Assembly (NCBI GenBank): GCA_029204225.1
Contig: CM055106.1
Span: 39,521,827-39,585,826 of the forward strand
Reading direction: 5' to 3'
Length of the DNA: 64,000 bases
Source: Diphasiastrum complanatum
Taxonomy: Eukaryota > Streptophyta > Lycopodiopsida > Lycopodiales > Lycopodiaceae
Below, one piece after another: positions 1 to 11,330 of this stretch. Made by a program: the position numbers and the translations under genes. The number at the start of each line of letters is the position of its first letter. Position 1 is the first letter of the stretch. Under the pieces are notes generated by a model. It saw nothing but the letters and a program-made list of their open reading frames with translations, had not been told where the DNA came from and made no database searches.

Positions 1-300
1 TCGGGCGGAACTATAAGAAGGGGGGGTGGGGGGGGGGGTGCACTCCTAGGTACTTCCTGAGAAGGCTCTGCGCCCGATGGTGCAGCACCTTCCCGGGCCG
101 AAGGGCCGAAGAGCCATCCCTTCCGTGACGTGAAATCACTTTTTACATTTTTTTTTTTGTAAATTTTTTTAACGGGCACCTTCCAGCATCCGAAAGGTGC
201 CTATGAAAAAAGTTTGCCTCACAGATTACGTTATGTGAGGCTGCTTCATTCCTTTGTAAAAATGTTCAAAGTGACTTTACAGTCCCGGAGTTGATTCAAA
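1..300. other. Unassigned GC-rich flank
   Basis: No gene is seen. The stretch opens with a G-rich tract (about 18-39) and contains a short perfect inverted repeat near 175-202, GGCACCTT facing AAGGTGCC, that could form a small hairpin. It resembles the GC-rich hairpin style of the fold-back array that follows but is not an obvious copy of it. Confidence 0.4.
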
Positions 301-313
301 TGAGCTAGAAGAA

Positions 314-315
<2 letters not shown>

Positions 316-354
<39 letters not shown>
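316..354. repeat. (CT)n microsatellite
   Basis: An uninterrupted run of CT dinucleotides. It is one of eight (CT)n tracts in the window that run in the same orientation on the plus strand. Confidence 0.95.
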
Positions 355-358
<4 letters not shown>

Positions 359-645
359 GGGCCACATGCAAGAGGCTGCCTCTAGAGGCAACTCTTGAAA
401 TGTGGGGTTCAGCCACATGTCGAAGGCATCAACTACATCCGACATACGTGGCATTTTTTTAGAGATTCGTTTTCTGTCCATAGGCTGAACACATCAATGA
501 ACGAGCACAGAACAGAACGCACAACACCGAACATAACAAAGTGATGGCAAGTTTAAACCAAAACATAGAATAGAATGATTCTTCGAACATAGAAGCAAAC
601 GTAGAATGCAACATGCTTTGAACTCATTGCTATTGGTAGCACCAT

Positions 646-1573
646 CATGGGTTGCTAATTATCTCTAGTCAAGGTACCCATTATGCAATGGAATGTGTCG
701 GGCACATGCCATTCTGCCCGGTAAGGATTTCCATAAAAATTTAGGCTCGGCCCGGAGCCTAATTTTTTTTGAAAATCCTTACCAGACAGAATGGCATGTG
801 CCCGGCCCATTCCATAGTACGTAATAAATACCTGTTGCATATTATGCCCATTTTCAAATAAATTAAAAAGCAGAAAATGCATGTGTTTTTTTCAAAGGCA
901 GATTCTGCTTTTTTTTTTTCCTGCATGTCTGTGCCCGTCCGTACGGATTCCGTACAACTGCCACATGACACATTTGTGTTGGTCAGTCAAAGTCAAACCT
1001 GCCTATTATGCTTCGTAATGTGCTTCTAAAAAAATTTCAGGTATCCATTACGCAATGGAAGGAGCCGGGCAAAGGCCATTCTGCCCGGTTCGGCTTTCCA
1101 TAAAAATTTAGGCTCGGCCCCTCCGGGCCTCGCCCAATTTTTTTTGGAAATCCTTACCGGGCAGAATGGCTTCTGCCCGGCTCCTTCCATAATACGTAAT
1201 GGATACCTGTTGCATATTATGCCCATTTTCAAATAAATTAAAAAGCAAAAAAAATGCATGTGTTTTTTACAAAGGCAGATTCTGCTTTTTTTTTTTTTGC
1301 ATGTCTGTGCCCGTCCATACGGATTCCGTACAGCTGCCACATGGCACATTTGTGTTGGTCAGTCAAAGTCAAACCTGCCTATTATGCTTCGTAATGTGCT
1401 TCTGAAAAAATTTCAGGTTCCCATTACGCAATGGAAGGAGCCGGGCAAAGGCCATTCTGCCCGGTTTGGCTTTCCATAAAAATTTAGGCTCGGCCCCTCC
1501 GGGCCTCGCCCAAATTATTTTGGAAATCCTTAACGGGCAGAATGGCTTCTGCCCGGCTCCCTCCATAATACGA
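646..1573. mobile_element. Tandem array of fold-back (palindromic) elements
   Basis: Three copies of a long imperfect palindrome lie at about 671-829, 1038-1205 and 1414-1571. Each arm reads inward from GGTA(T/C)CCATTA through GCCATTCTGCCCGG to a loop around AAATTTAGGCTCGG, and the other arm is its reverse complement. The palindromes are separated by near-identical spacers of about 208 bp, giving a repeat period of 375-376 bp. The 9-mer TAGCACCAT occurs at 637-645 and 1574-1582, immediately outside the array, and looks like a target-site duplication. There is no coding capacity. A MITE or fold-back insertion amplified by unequal exchange explains it best; this is inference. Confidence 0.75.
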
Positions 1574-1582
1574 TAGCACCAT

Positions 1583-2160
1583 TGTCCCATCCTTGCAATA
1601 AGTTTCCAACTATGACTGCCAACGTTGGTATCCTTTCACCCTACATTTTTTTATCGTGGGACCTGCATTCTGAAATTTTTTGAAAACTAAGTTTTTAGTA
1701 AACCTCACTCACATCATCTTTTCCACTAAGAATTTGAATAACGAGAGGCCAAAATCATGCTTATAGGCACTTAAAGATTTAGAAGCTCCTAATCATCATG
1801 AGTTAATGAGCATAGCAAAGAGAAGAACATATTAGAAAACACAACAGAGCACATCAGAGAACTCGGGTAAACGAGGATTCTGAAGTCAACTCTAGAGACA
1901 CAATTTCCATATGAATTTTATAACCAAAATTTTGCGTGAGCATTCTTTTCACAATCCTCATAGCCAATGATGGCAGAATGTGCACACATTATGGCGGAAT
2001 GTGCATCTTCTATGCGGCACCCTGTCATTGGCTGTCCATATACACATTCATTTAAAACAAAAATCAAGAAAAAAAAATGTAAAAAGACTGGTAAAAAAAA
2101 AACCAAAATATAGAATCTAAAGAAAAACCTAGAAATTAAGAAGAAAAAAAAAAAAAAAAA
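1583..2160. other. Unassigned AT-rich stretch
   Basis: No gene is visible. The stretch is AT-rich with A-homopolymers, for example about 2144-2160. Open frames here are phenylalanine- or lysine-rich artefacts of those homopolymers. Confidence 0.4.
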
Positions 2161-2415
2161 CCTTGCCCACCTTTCCATTTGAGGCATTATGTAGGGAAAG
2201 GCCCTCTTCCCCTCGGACCTTTTGCCTACTCGGGCACATGCCCTTGGGATCCCGTCATAGCGCAATGTGCCCTCCCAGGGCGGATGGCCCTCGAGGGAGG
2301 GCCTTCCCCACCCACATAGAGTCCTTTTTATTTTTTCACAAAGAAAATGCAGGTGCCGCCACTTGGCGGATATCCAAGTGGGCGCGTTTAAACATAGCGT
2401 GCCTCTAAGCCGTAA

Positions 2416-2425
2416 CGAGCGAGCG

Positions 2426-2476
<51 letters not shown>

Positions 2477-2594
2477 CAGAAGAAGAAGAAAGGGGGGTCT
2501 CGCGGCTGTGCTGAAGCTCTGATCACCACAACAGGAGCAGGAGCAGGAGGAGCGGAAGAGAAGAAGAAGAGGAAGAGGAAGAGCTGAACACACG
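2416..2594 (+). promoter_or_regulatory. Purine-rich 5' leader of the RRM gene
   Basis: A (GA)n tract at about 2428-2472 is followed by GAAGAA- and GGAAGAG-type purine repeats that run up to the start codon at 2595. GA-rich leaders are common in plant genes, and the GAA/GGA triplets resemble exonic splicing enhancers, which would suit a first exon with only 14 coding bases. The transcription start is not identified. The GC-rich sequence just upstream (2170-2330) could be proximal promoter. Confidence 0.5.
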
Positions 2595-3955
2595 ATGTTC
2601 GCAAGAGGGTAAGCGAGGGGTAGATTTTTTTTCCATAGTCGTCCATTATGCTGCACTTTTGTGCTCTCATCTTAAAAAACTTGCCCTACTTTTTAACAAT
2701 GCACTTACTTCCTGCATAACATCACAAGCCTTCCTTGTCCCTAAATTATTCTTTGTTGCACATATCTCAAGGCCCTTTCTGAGTCTTGCAGTTTTTGTGA
2801 TACTATTATTGTCTTGCATTTGATCTTAGTTTTCTTGTCAAAATTTTGGGAAACTAAAGCATGCCGGTACTAACAATAATAAAGCAGATGAATGGCATAA
2901 TTAAGGAGAAGATATAGGTTAAGCGTGGGAAGTGCCGGCCATTGAAAGTGCTATTGTTGAGGAGTGCGGGCTTAGGCTTTTGTATAGTTTTCTTGTCAAA
3001 AGTTTGGGAAGCAAAAGCTTGCTAGTACTAGTAATAAATGAGCACATGAATGAATGAAATGAGGAGCAGATATAGGGTATACATGAAAGGGCTGGCGATT
3101 GAGAATGCTAACATTGAGGAGTGTGGGATTAGGGTTTGATATTATTGACGGGTGGGGCTGACGGGTGGGTGTTGAAGGAATATATTGGGAGGTGCAGATG
3201 GATATGATGTTGTGGGATCCAAAAGGCAGCGTTTATTGGATGCTCCTTATTTGTCCTCTGCTACATCAGCAGCAGCACAGGGGGGTTTGTATGGATGTGA
3301 AAGCTTCGTGGCATCATATCTTGGACAGCCAAAGCCGTTTCCGGTTGTCCGACTGCGGGGACTTCCGTTCAATTGCTCTGAGGCAGATGTGTTCGAGTTT
3401 TTTGCCGGCCTTGATGTTGTGGATGTGCTCCTTGTTCGCAAACATGGGAGATTTTCCGGAGAAGCTTTTGTTGTTTTTGGTGCTCCTGTGCAGGTGGATT
3501 TTGCCCTAAAAAAAAATAGGCAAAATATGGGACGTCGTTATGTGGAAATTTTTCGCAGCAAAAAGTTGGAGTATTATCACGCTGTTGCTGCAGATGTGGA
3601 GGATGCAAATTTGGAAGACCGGCCGCCATCCCCAACCCGCCATTCTCGAAAGTCCCCTGATAAAGACAATCTGGAGCACACAGGAGTTCTGAAGTTGAGG
3701 GGCCTACCATTCTCAACTTCAAAACATGATATTATTGATTTTTTCAGGAATTATGATTTAAAAGATGAGAACATACATATTGTTACTCATTCTGATGGAA
3801 GGGCAACAGGCGAAGCATACGTGGAGTTTGCGAGTCCTTCTGATTCCAAGGCTGCCATGAACAAAGATAAGATGACTTTGGGAAGCCGTTATGTAGAATT
3901 ATTTCCTTCTTCTCTTGAGGAGGCAACAAAAGCCGCTTCAAAATACAGGCACTGA
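2595..3955 (+). CDS. Two-RRM RNA-binding protein (hnRNP F/H-like quasi-RRM family)
   Basis: Coding exons are 2595-2608 and 3178-3955; a 569-bp GT-AG intron lies between them. The joined protein is 263 residues. The N-terminus (MFARG, then LGGADGYDVVGSKRQR) matches plant proteins of this type, which supports the short first exon and this ATG. RRM1 spans roughly residues 50-135, with RNP2-like VVRLRGLPF and RNP1-like GRFSGEAFVVF. RRM2 spans about 165-250, with VLKLRGLPF and GRATGEAYVEF. A charged linker joins them, and the protein ends soon after ELFPSS, as relatives do. The RGLPF and GEA(Y/F)V signatures are typical of GRSF1/hnRNP-F quasi-RRMs, which act in splicing or G-tract RNA binding. Its target is not known from sequence. 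The frame is intact, so it is probably functional. Confidence 0.9.
2823..3140. repeat. Diverged tandem duplication inside the RRM-gene intron
   Basis: Two copies of a ~158-bp unit lie head to tail. Both contain AGTTTTCTTGTCAAAA (starting at 2828 and 2986), then a GAATG...GAGGAG...GATATAGG block, and end with a TTGAGGAGTG(C/T)GGG block. The copies differ at many positions and by small indels, so the duplication is old. Confidence 0.8.
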
Positions 3956-6170
3956 ACATATAGCTTTGCATACCCTTTTTTTGCATAATTATCTTTCAAT
4001 CAATACGCAGTTGAGTTAGTCATTTTGCAGTATGATAGCTTGCATTGAGTAGCACAATCCATAATATGAATCAAGAAGCTCAGTAGTCCTGAACCAATTT
4101 TGTGAAATCAAAAGTACTATAAGTGGCACTATGGTAGGCTTTCAGTTGGCAGGTTATTTTATGTATTCTGTTGGTCAGAGTGGTTGCTTTATGGAATTAT
4201 TGAATGCTGTTATATCGTAAGAGACTGTTTGGATCTCGTAGCTTGACTCTTTTTGTTTTACACAACGAAGATATTCTATAAGTCTGGTTCTGGTTGGGAA
4301 TAGTTTCACACTTTTAGTTTTTTATACACAAACCAAGAGGTTCTATGGTTTATTTCTTGAATTCTGACACAAAAAAGGCTAGTATCTGGTTAACCTCAGC
4401 CGTAAATGATTTAGATAACATGGGACATGCCAACATCAACATAATTATTTTTGGAAGCTCATAGTAAAACTATACTTTTCATATGACTAGGAAATTATGT
4501 TATAAATAACATATTCTTTCTACATTGTAATACTTTCCTTGTCTTGGCCTACACACCTTATTATCATGGGCCTACTTAATATGACTTGCTTGCTTCAGAA
4601 ATATTCATTGTCATAGATCTTTGCCAATTGAAATTTTAAATTTGTTTCATTTGATTTGCTTGTGGCTTTTATCCTTCAAGGTATTTTATATATAGTTTTC
4701 AAATTCGACAAGTTTTAAAGGGAGGTGATAAGGGTATCATGCCATGTTATGTTGAGTTGATAGTTCTAGATCCTTTTAGTTTATTTTTTTGTGTATGAAC
4801 ATTTCTTTAGTGGTCTTCTTGTTAATACAATGCAAGTTGAATGCAATAGTTTCAAAACCTCATACGACAAAAGAAAAGCCTTTGCATGATCTGCAAATCT
4901 TTTCAAATTGACTATCACATGCCAATTCATAAATTTCTAATGCTAATTGTACTATAAGATAGTTGTAGCCTAATTTTTTGGAAGCATAATTGTTTGTTCA
5001 CTAAGAAGGGTCGATTATCCTATTGTTGATTATGATCAAGTATACACACTAGAACTAGTTATTTACCAATAAGGGGCCAAGTTAGTGGGAGGGGCATGAT
5101 TCTTAACGGCAAAAAAAGTACTAAGAACTTTTGGCAGATTATAAGACTTTAAAGTCGCGAAGTTATCACTTGCTCATGGTGGTAGCCCTTGGGCCCCAAT
5201 TAATGAGTGCTTAATAAAAGTAGCCACAATAATCGAGTAAATTAGTAGAAAGAGCTTGTTTTGGGGCAAATCAAAAGGAGCATTCTCTTTAAAACAATGA
5301 GTAAATAATGTAGCTAGCATATGAGATACATTTGGTAGTAAACATAGCAAGGCTATCCCATTGAAGAGATGATCGTGTTGTATGCTTGCCAAAATGTTCG
5401 TGATAGTCTCACTTTGCACAATCACCAACCAAGGAGAGGTGACATAAAAATTGCCTCCAAATAGAACTAATGTTTCCACTTGTGGCCATTGCAACCTAGA
5501 CAACTTGTGCAACACATGAAATGGCCATCTTTTTAGCCTTGCCTTGCAAAGGCAATACTATGTTTTGAGGTTGGTCAATGGAGTTTGGAAGAAAGTCAAC
5601 ATTAAAGGAAAAAGCATGATAGTGGTCTTAAGTTTAGGCTTGGACCTTAGTTAAAGGTTGTATTATTCAAAATCAGGCATAATAAAAAAAATTGACTTGC
5701 ATGCCACCGTTGTGCTTTTGCTTTTTGCTTCAGTCAACATGCATTTGCTCTACTTTTGCTTTTTGTTTCAGTCACCATGCAAAAAAACGTGGTCATTGTA
5801 CCACAAGTAGTTATAGCCCTTTGTTTTGTCTGTCTTCTTTTAGAATTTTGAATACCAAAGCAGATTCACATAGATCATGAGCAACACAATTGTTTCGCCA
5901 TTTCCCCAATCTTACGTCTTTTGTTACAAGCTCTTTCTTTGCCATGTCCTTGATGAGTTCGTTGTTGGCTAGGAGGTGCAGTATAATAGTGTTTTTCTAG
6001 ACTTCTGTTGTCGCTAGCAATCGCTACAATTGTTAATTGTGGAGTACATTTGAAAAGTGGAAACGTGTAGTCAATCTAAAGTGAAACATCCTCTCCTTCC
6101 ATACAGCAACACAGTTAGTTTGTGTATGAGCAGATCTGTGATTTGTTGCTTGGCATCTATTTCTACGTGC
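3956..6170. other. 3' flank of the RRM gene; no further gene recognised
   Basis: The 3' untranslated region must begin here, but no convincing polyadenylation site was picked. The rest is AT-rich. An open frame on the minus strand (5174-5515) matches no family I recognise. A short direct duplication with period ~38 bp lies near 5715-5781. A segment at about 5566-5630 resembles 31645-31700, both containing TTGGTCAATGGAGTTT, which indicates a dispersed repeat. Confidence 0.4.
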
Positions 6171-6171
6171 A

Positions 6172-6175
<4 letters not shown>

Positions 6176-6241
<66 letters not shown>
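6176..6241. repeat. (CT)n microsatellite
   Basis: An uninterrupted CT run of about 66 bp. The poly-Ser/Leu and poly-Arg/Glu frames across it are artefacts. Confidence 0.95.
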
Positions 6242-6243
<2 letters not shown>

Positions 6244-6365
6244 GTCGATGCAAAAGATGTGAAAGAAAACATGAAAAAATATTTCAACCAGGAAAAAGAT
6301 GCCTGGAAGAAAGAGCAATGATTCACGTTTGGCAAGAACATCTCAGAAAAACTTCTATTCCATTT

Positions 6366-7056
6366 TTAAAGCATTTTCGAGCAACTTTGTTCCTTTTGGG
6401 AGACAACATGGGTGTCATTGAAGATTTTCGCAAAGCGGATGACATCCTTGATAGTCTGTTGTTGGTTACGCCACACTTCTAGTTGAAATTCCTTCGGAAG
6501 CCCCAAAATAAAATGTAACTTTAATGAAATAAGGTCGATTCGTGAGGCGAATTGGGGCAAAATCTCCTAGAACTCCTAGATGTAGGCATCTATCGGCCTA
6601 CAACCCATCTGCAAGGTGGCGAAATGTTGCCAGTGCTCAAAATCATTCAAGGACCGATAAGAAAGCCGAGGCTTCTTGAAAGGCATTCCACATGGAAGGG
6701 GCACCAGCCCTTTCCTTTAGATCCTGCCACCACGTATATGCCTTACTGCGTAAAACATGAGGGCAGACGCGATCTTTGTACTATCAGGCGGGTCATCCAT
6801 GAAAAAATGGCTATTCCACTAATCGAGCCATGATAGTACAACATCAGTATGTCGGTGGTGAAAAGAATTCCGGATTAAACATGGGGTAAAGGACAACAGA
6901 CCGTGAGATTGAAGAATGCCACTCTTGCTCGGCCGCAACATGTCTAGATTGCATTTGCAGGATTTGGTTTTGCACTTGTACAAGCTGATTAGTATCCAAG
7001 TCAGAAGGAGGATGTGGTGAAGACGATCCTTCACTCGAGGGCAAAACAAGGTCCAT
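6366..7056 (-). pseudogene. gag: Ty3/gypsy gag relic
   Basis: Read on the minus strand from 7056, a Gln-rich N-terminal stretch (VQVQNQILQMQ) is followed by a typical retrotransposon gag domain. Recognisable pieces are FFMDDPP...KIASALMF, WWQDLKERAG in a shifted frame, and FILGLPKEF...VWRNQQQTIKDV. At least one frameshift and two in-frame stops break the frame. No zinc knuckle, protease or pol follows downstream, so this is an isolated fragment. Gag normally forms the particle that packages element RNA. This copy cannot do so intact. Confidence 0.75.
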
Positions 7057-8130
7057 GGTGTACCTAAGGTAGAAAACTACAAAGTGGCTTAGGAAACTTG
7101 AGAAAACAACTCAAGGAGACTAGGCTCCTCACCCCCCCCCCATCCACACCTTTTTTCTTCCCTTATGGTCTTGATGGGTGGCGGGCCTTATGGACACCAC
7201 CTAGCAAGCACATGGGCCTAAAAACAAGTGGCAACCCCTTGTGGTGGTCACCTACCCTCAATTCACACGGCCACCACCCTTCCCTATGCCACTCACCCAA
7301 GGGTCACTTAGGTCACGTTCCCACCCATACCTTGGGTCGCCTCCTTTGACCCCTTGGCCTTATGGCCCAAAGAATTTCCTAGAACTTTTCTAAAGCTTAT
7401 TTTTAGACTTAGGAGGAGGTGTGGGTACAATTGTACGTTCAAGAGGAGATGGAAGAAAAATGTGCATTTTTCTTTCCAAAAAGTGGTGAGGATGCATTGT
7501 TTGCGAAAAATTTATGTGTGCAGGTGGAAAATTGCAAGGAAGATGGGAGAAGCCAAGGAGGAGTGCAAGGAAGATAGAGAACAAACCCACACAGGGCCTG
7601 TACTTGCTGCAAGTACAAGCTGTGTACTTTCTCCGTGCTTCTCTCCCCACCCCCCCAAAAAAAAAAATCTTTAAAGCAAAGCTTGGTTTTTGTTTAAACT
7701 AGCTTTAGATTTATTTTCAAAGTTTAAACTTGAGTTTACAATTTTTTTTTAAAAAAACTTTGTAAACTTGAAAACTATAAAATCATAAGCTTTTAAGTTT
7801 GGAGGGAAATAAATTTTTCCTCTGTCACTCGCACCTTCCGAGAAACCACATTGCATGACATTATAAAGCATGCAGTTTCAACGATTACTCCACACTACAC
7901 CGCAAAGAATTTGCTTCTTTGTCTGCTACTGCAAATGCGTCCTACTAGTTTATCACCTGGGAAAAGGTTTCATACGGTAAGTACTTGTTCTTTCAACATT
8001 TTACTATAGTAGCTTGCTCTCTTACTACTTGTAGCATTCGATATGATGCTCTTGTAAGTTCATTCTCAGATATGGCTAACCATACTCAAAAAAGATGTTG
8101 TATATCAACTTTTTATGAGGAAATGACAAC
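7057..8130. other. Unassigned stretch
   Basis: No gene is recognised. It contains C-rich (about 7131-7143, 7650) and A/T homopolymer tracts. Small open frames here lack any domain signature. Confidence 0.35.
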
Positions 8131-8131
8131 T

Positions 8132-8511
8132 TGTCCAACGATGGACAGATTGAGAGGTTTGCATGAAAGGAATATGTTTGTAGCGCACCCTACTGGCCAC
8201 GATGATGGCACTTCGCTTTCTCACTTCCCTCTGCAGAATCACATCATTGATAGTGATGATCCGCAGTCCCATCTGAATGCTTTACTTTGTATCATGTATG
8301 GGCAGTGATGGAAAGGCATTATCAATTGCCTTTTTTTGGCTTCAATTTAAGCATAAGTGATTGCAGATGTCCAGCGATGGACAGTTGCTAAATTTGCCAT
8401 TTATAAATGATGAATTATTGGGATGAAGTGTATCGTGTCCAACGATGGACAACAAACACCTTTTCCTTTTCTCTTTTTTCTAATACCACTCTTGCTGTCC
8501 AGCGATGGACA
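8132..8511. repeat. Interspersed palindromic 16-mer TGTCCANCGATGGACA
   Basis: Four near-identical copies lie at 8132-8147, 8368-8383, 8436-8451 and 8496-8511, with A or G at the variable position. A degenerate copy (GACCACAACAATGGACA) lies near 8559-8575. Each is an inverted repeat, TGTCCA facing TGGACA around a 4-base loop. The last three spacings are about 60-68 bp. The sequence between copies is not conserved. Confidence 0.85.
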
Positions 8512-9284
8512 GTAGGAGCACTCACTTTTTTGAATATATATAAGTTGAATTGCTTGTTGACCACAACAATGGACAACAAGATAAAAAAAAATACTCCTTA
8601 TTCTCTGATGCTTCGTTTGTAGATACCTTCTCTTATCCTGCAAAGGATAGAAGATTGCTTTTTGGCTCAACTCTAAAGTTATGCATACACTCTCTGGTTT
8701 AACAACGATTGCATACTCTCTAATATGATACTAAACGCTTATATCGGTTGTTGTGATAATGTAGTACTGATCGGTTACCACAACCTTTTATCATTCACAT
8801 ACTGGTTCATTTTAGAACCAAACATCATCGTACTCCAAACACATATATGATTGTCTACCGAGTTTTTACAAAGCAAGCAGTTCAGCATACTTCGTACACT
8901 TCATTTAAACGTTCTATGATAAACTCTTAAACATTGCTATGGACTGAAAAGACCTTTTTCTTGTCGTTCTTTACGAAAAACAACAATGGCAGCCTCCCAA
9001 GAAGACTTGTCTACTAACATTTAGATATGACTTTTTATTCTCGGATTTTGTACGAATTTCACAAAACACAAATAAGAAAGGGATGTACTTTACTTTATAT
9101 CTACTCTCATTCAACACTATTTTTTCTTTTGTTCTGAATAAACGACTAATGTAAAAGATACTACATCCATAAAGTTGATCGACTAATTGATTATTTAAGA
9201 AATCCCTGTCAATAACCTTAAAAGTGAGGATTCCAATAAAACGGTCTTAGACAACATGGATATGCATAAGATACGTAGTTTCTA

Positions 9285-10096
9285 TGAAAGAGTTAGAATG
9301 GCACGAATCTGCCCTAATACCTTGTAGAAACTTTGGAAACTTCTCACTCATAATAATGATGTCTATCCAAAGTAATGTCCTTGTACCATGATTGATATAT
9401 GATTTCTGTATGACATAAATTTGCACAAAAACAATCATACAACCAATCATGGCAAATCCTAAATGTACCCTAATAAGTGTTACTTTAGACTTCTGGTGAG
9501 ATACAACTGGAAAACATGGACATGCTCAGGAGTATGGACAACAGTGTGTAACTTGCCTTACTCTGTAAATGGTCACTTGGGTTAGTATGACATGGATTTC
9601 TCCTAATACCAGCACGCGTGTCCACACCAAGTCTTTTGGCCAAAACAATTAAAAACGGTTAAAACTTTTCATACTCGTTTATAACTTATAACGAACTGAT
9701 ATGGACCAACTACCCGTGAGCTGATCAGTATAGCACTCGCCCTGATACAATGATATAACGGCTTGGCCTATCGCCAAAACACTATTTGAGAAGATTGGAC
9801 TATGACTTAAAATGCTATTTAAAAGCTGTTAAGTAGTATAACTTCTTTTGGACATGAATAACAATTGACGTTTAGCCATGACACATGTCTTCCTCACTAA
9901 ACTAACTTGTGCAGTTGTGTTTTGTGGGATGGTGGCAGGTATCAGCTGAACGTCTTGAGAGTGGTAATGCTTTATGGTGCTTTTTAGTACTGTATTTTAC
10001 TTTTCAACTATACTTTGTCTTGTTGGATTATGAATAAAGACTTCAAAAGGTTTTAGTCTTGCTTTGTTAAGAGGAACTAAGTGCAGTCCTCTCTCT

Positions 10097-10162
<66 letters not shown>
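9285..10162. repeat. Dispersed repeat, copy 1, ending in a (CT)n tract
   Basis: This segment aligns by eye to 33890-34680 in the same orientation. Shared blocks include CACGAATCTGCCCTAAT, TGGACATG(A/G)ATAACAA, GTGGGATGGTGGCA and TTATGAATAAAG, each with scattered differences. Both copies end at the same place in a long (CT)n run (here 10088-10162). No open reading frame of note is present. It may be an LTR or a non-autonomous element; the 5' boundary is not clear. Confidence 0.75.
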
Positions 10163-10166
<4 letters not shown>

Positions 10167-10269
10167 GATCAATATAGAATATCTATCAAAGGTTGCATGA
10201 TATTCACAAACGTCTTTTTACTCGCACCGTTCATGGTTGTCTTCAATATGTCTAGATATCCTACTAAGT

Positions 10270-11330
10270 TAAATGACTATTCTAAGCAATTGTCTAAATC
10301 CCGATAGTTCGATTCGATCCTTATAAGTTTGGGGAGGCAAGAGTTGAGCAAACTGATTCGAACTAGCAACAATAGCACGATCGACAATAACCAAAACCCA
10401 AAACCAAACTCTTCTACAAATACTGCAAGAGAACCAATCACGCCGATCAAAGATTGTCGAGTTCTCAAGCACAATGAAGCGAAAAAGAAGATGCAGCAGC
10501 AAAATGGAAGTTTAGATTCTGTCTGAAACTCCCATGAAGACTCGACATTGTTGATGATACAAAATCTGTCCAATAGAGATACCCATCAATGGTATCTTGA
10601 TTCAAGAGCCTCTCAACACATGACTCCATGAGAGCCTATTCAAAAACCTCAATGTATCTGATTTGAAGTACATATTTTTCGGAGACTCGTGTTCACACAA
10701 GATCTAAGGCCAAGGGTCTATTCACCTTTAGTTCTCTAATGGTATTTCAAGATTAATCTTTGGTGTACTTTATGTATCCAAATTGACAAAGAATCTATTA
10801 TCTATTAGCAAGATTACAGATCAAGGCTATAGAGCTTTGTTTAATTCTAAAAAATGTATCATCTTAGACAAACAAGAATATAATTGTTAGATATTCAACT
10901 TCACACAAAGCTTACAGAATCTATGATATCGAAGCATGCCGAATCTCAATCAGTTAAGAAGTAGTCTTCTTAGAAGACAAATTCTGTGATTTCAAGTAGA
11001 AATAGCCAATGAAAGAGTTTGTTCTAACAACTCCATTTACTATCAACAGACTTTGACCTGCGAATGTTCTTACACCTATTGAATATATTCCAATTGAGCA
11101 ACAAGGAGAGTCATCTACTCGACGATTGTTCAAAGATCTACTCGAATTTGACAAGAGCCTGATTGATACATCCCTCAGGCATTCATCAGTCACACTGAAC
11201 CTATCTCGGTAGCAAAAGCCTTGTCAAATTTAGATGTAGACAACTGGAATACAACCATGAATGCTAAGTGCAATTCTTTGATGAAGAACAAGACTTGGAA
11301 TCATGTCGACCCTCCTTCGTGTTAGAAAAT
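10270..11330 (+). pseudogene. Ty1/copia 5' half: gag end, protease and pre-integrase, RT start
   Basis: The order reads like a copia polyprotein. A zinc-knuckle tail (DCRVLKHNEAKKK, about 10438-10485) comes first. The protease/pre-integrase motif WYLDSRASQHMT starts at 10590, where the usual DSGAS has become DSRAS. Next is LYVSKLTKNLLSISKI (about 10760-10812) with the FNSKKCIILD block. Around 11200-11330 the start of the reverse transcriptase domain appears (EPISVAKALS...NSLMKNKTWNHVD). Many stops and frameshifts are present. The frame stops dead at about 11330, where LTR-like sequence begins, so most of integrase and nearly all of RT are missing. Confidence 0.8.

Noticed and set aside
1918-2670. 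250-codon minus-strand open frame rich in Ser/Leu and Phe
   Set aside because: It is created by the (GA)n tract, A-homopolymers and the antisense of the RRM leader, with no domain signature.
5174-5515. 113-codon minus-strand open frame
   Set aside because: No recognised motif, no splice context and no repeat match; chance cannot be excluded.
8132-8575. CRISPR-like array
   Set aside because: The repeats are too short, the spacers irregular, and the genome is plant nuclear DNA.
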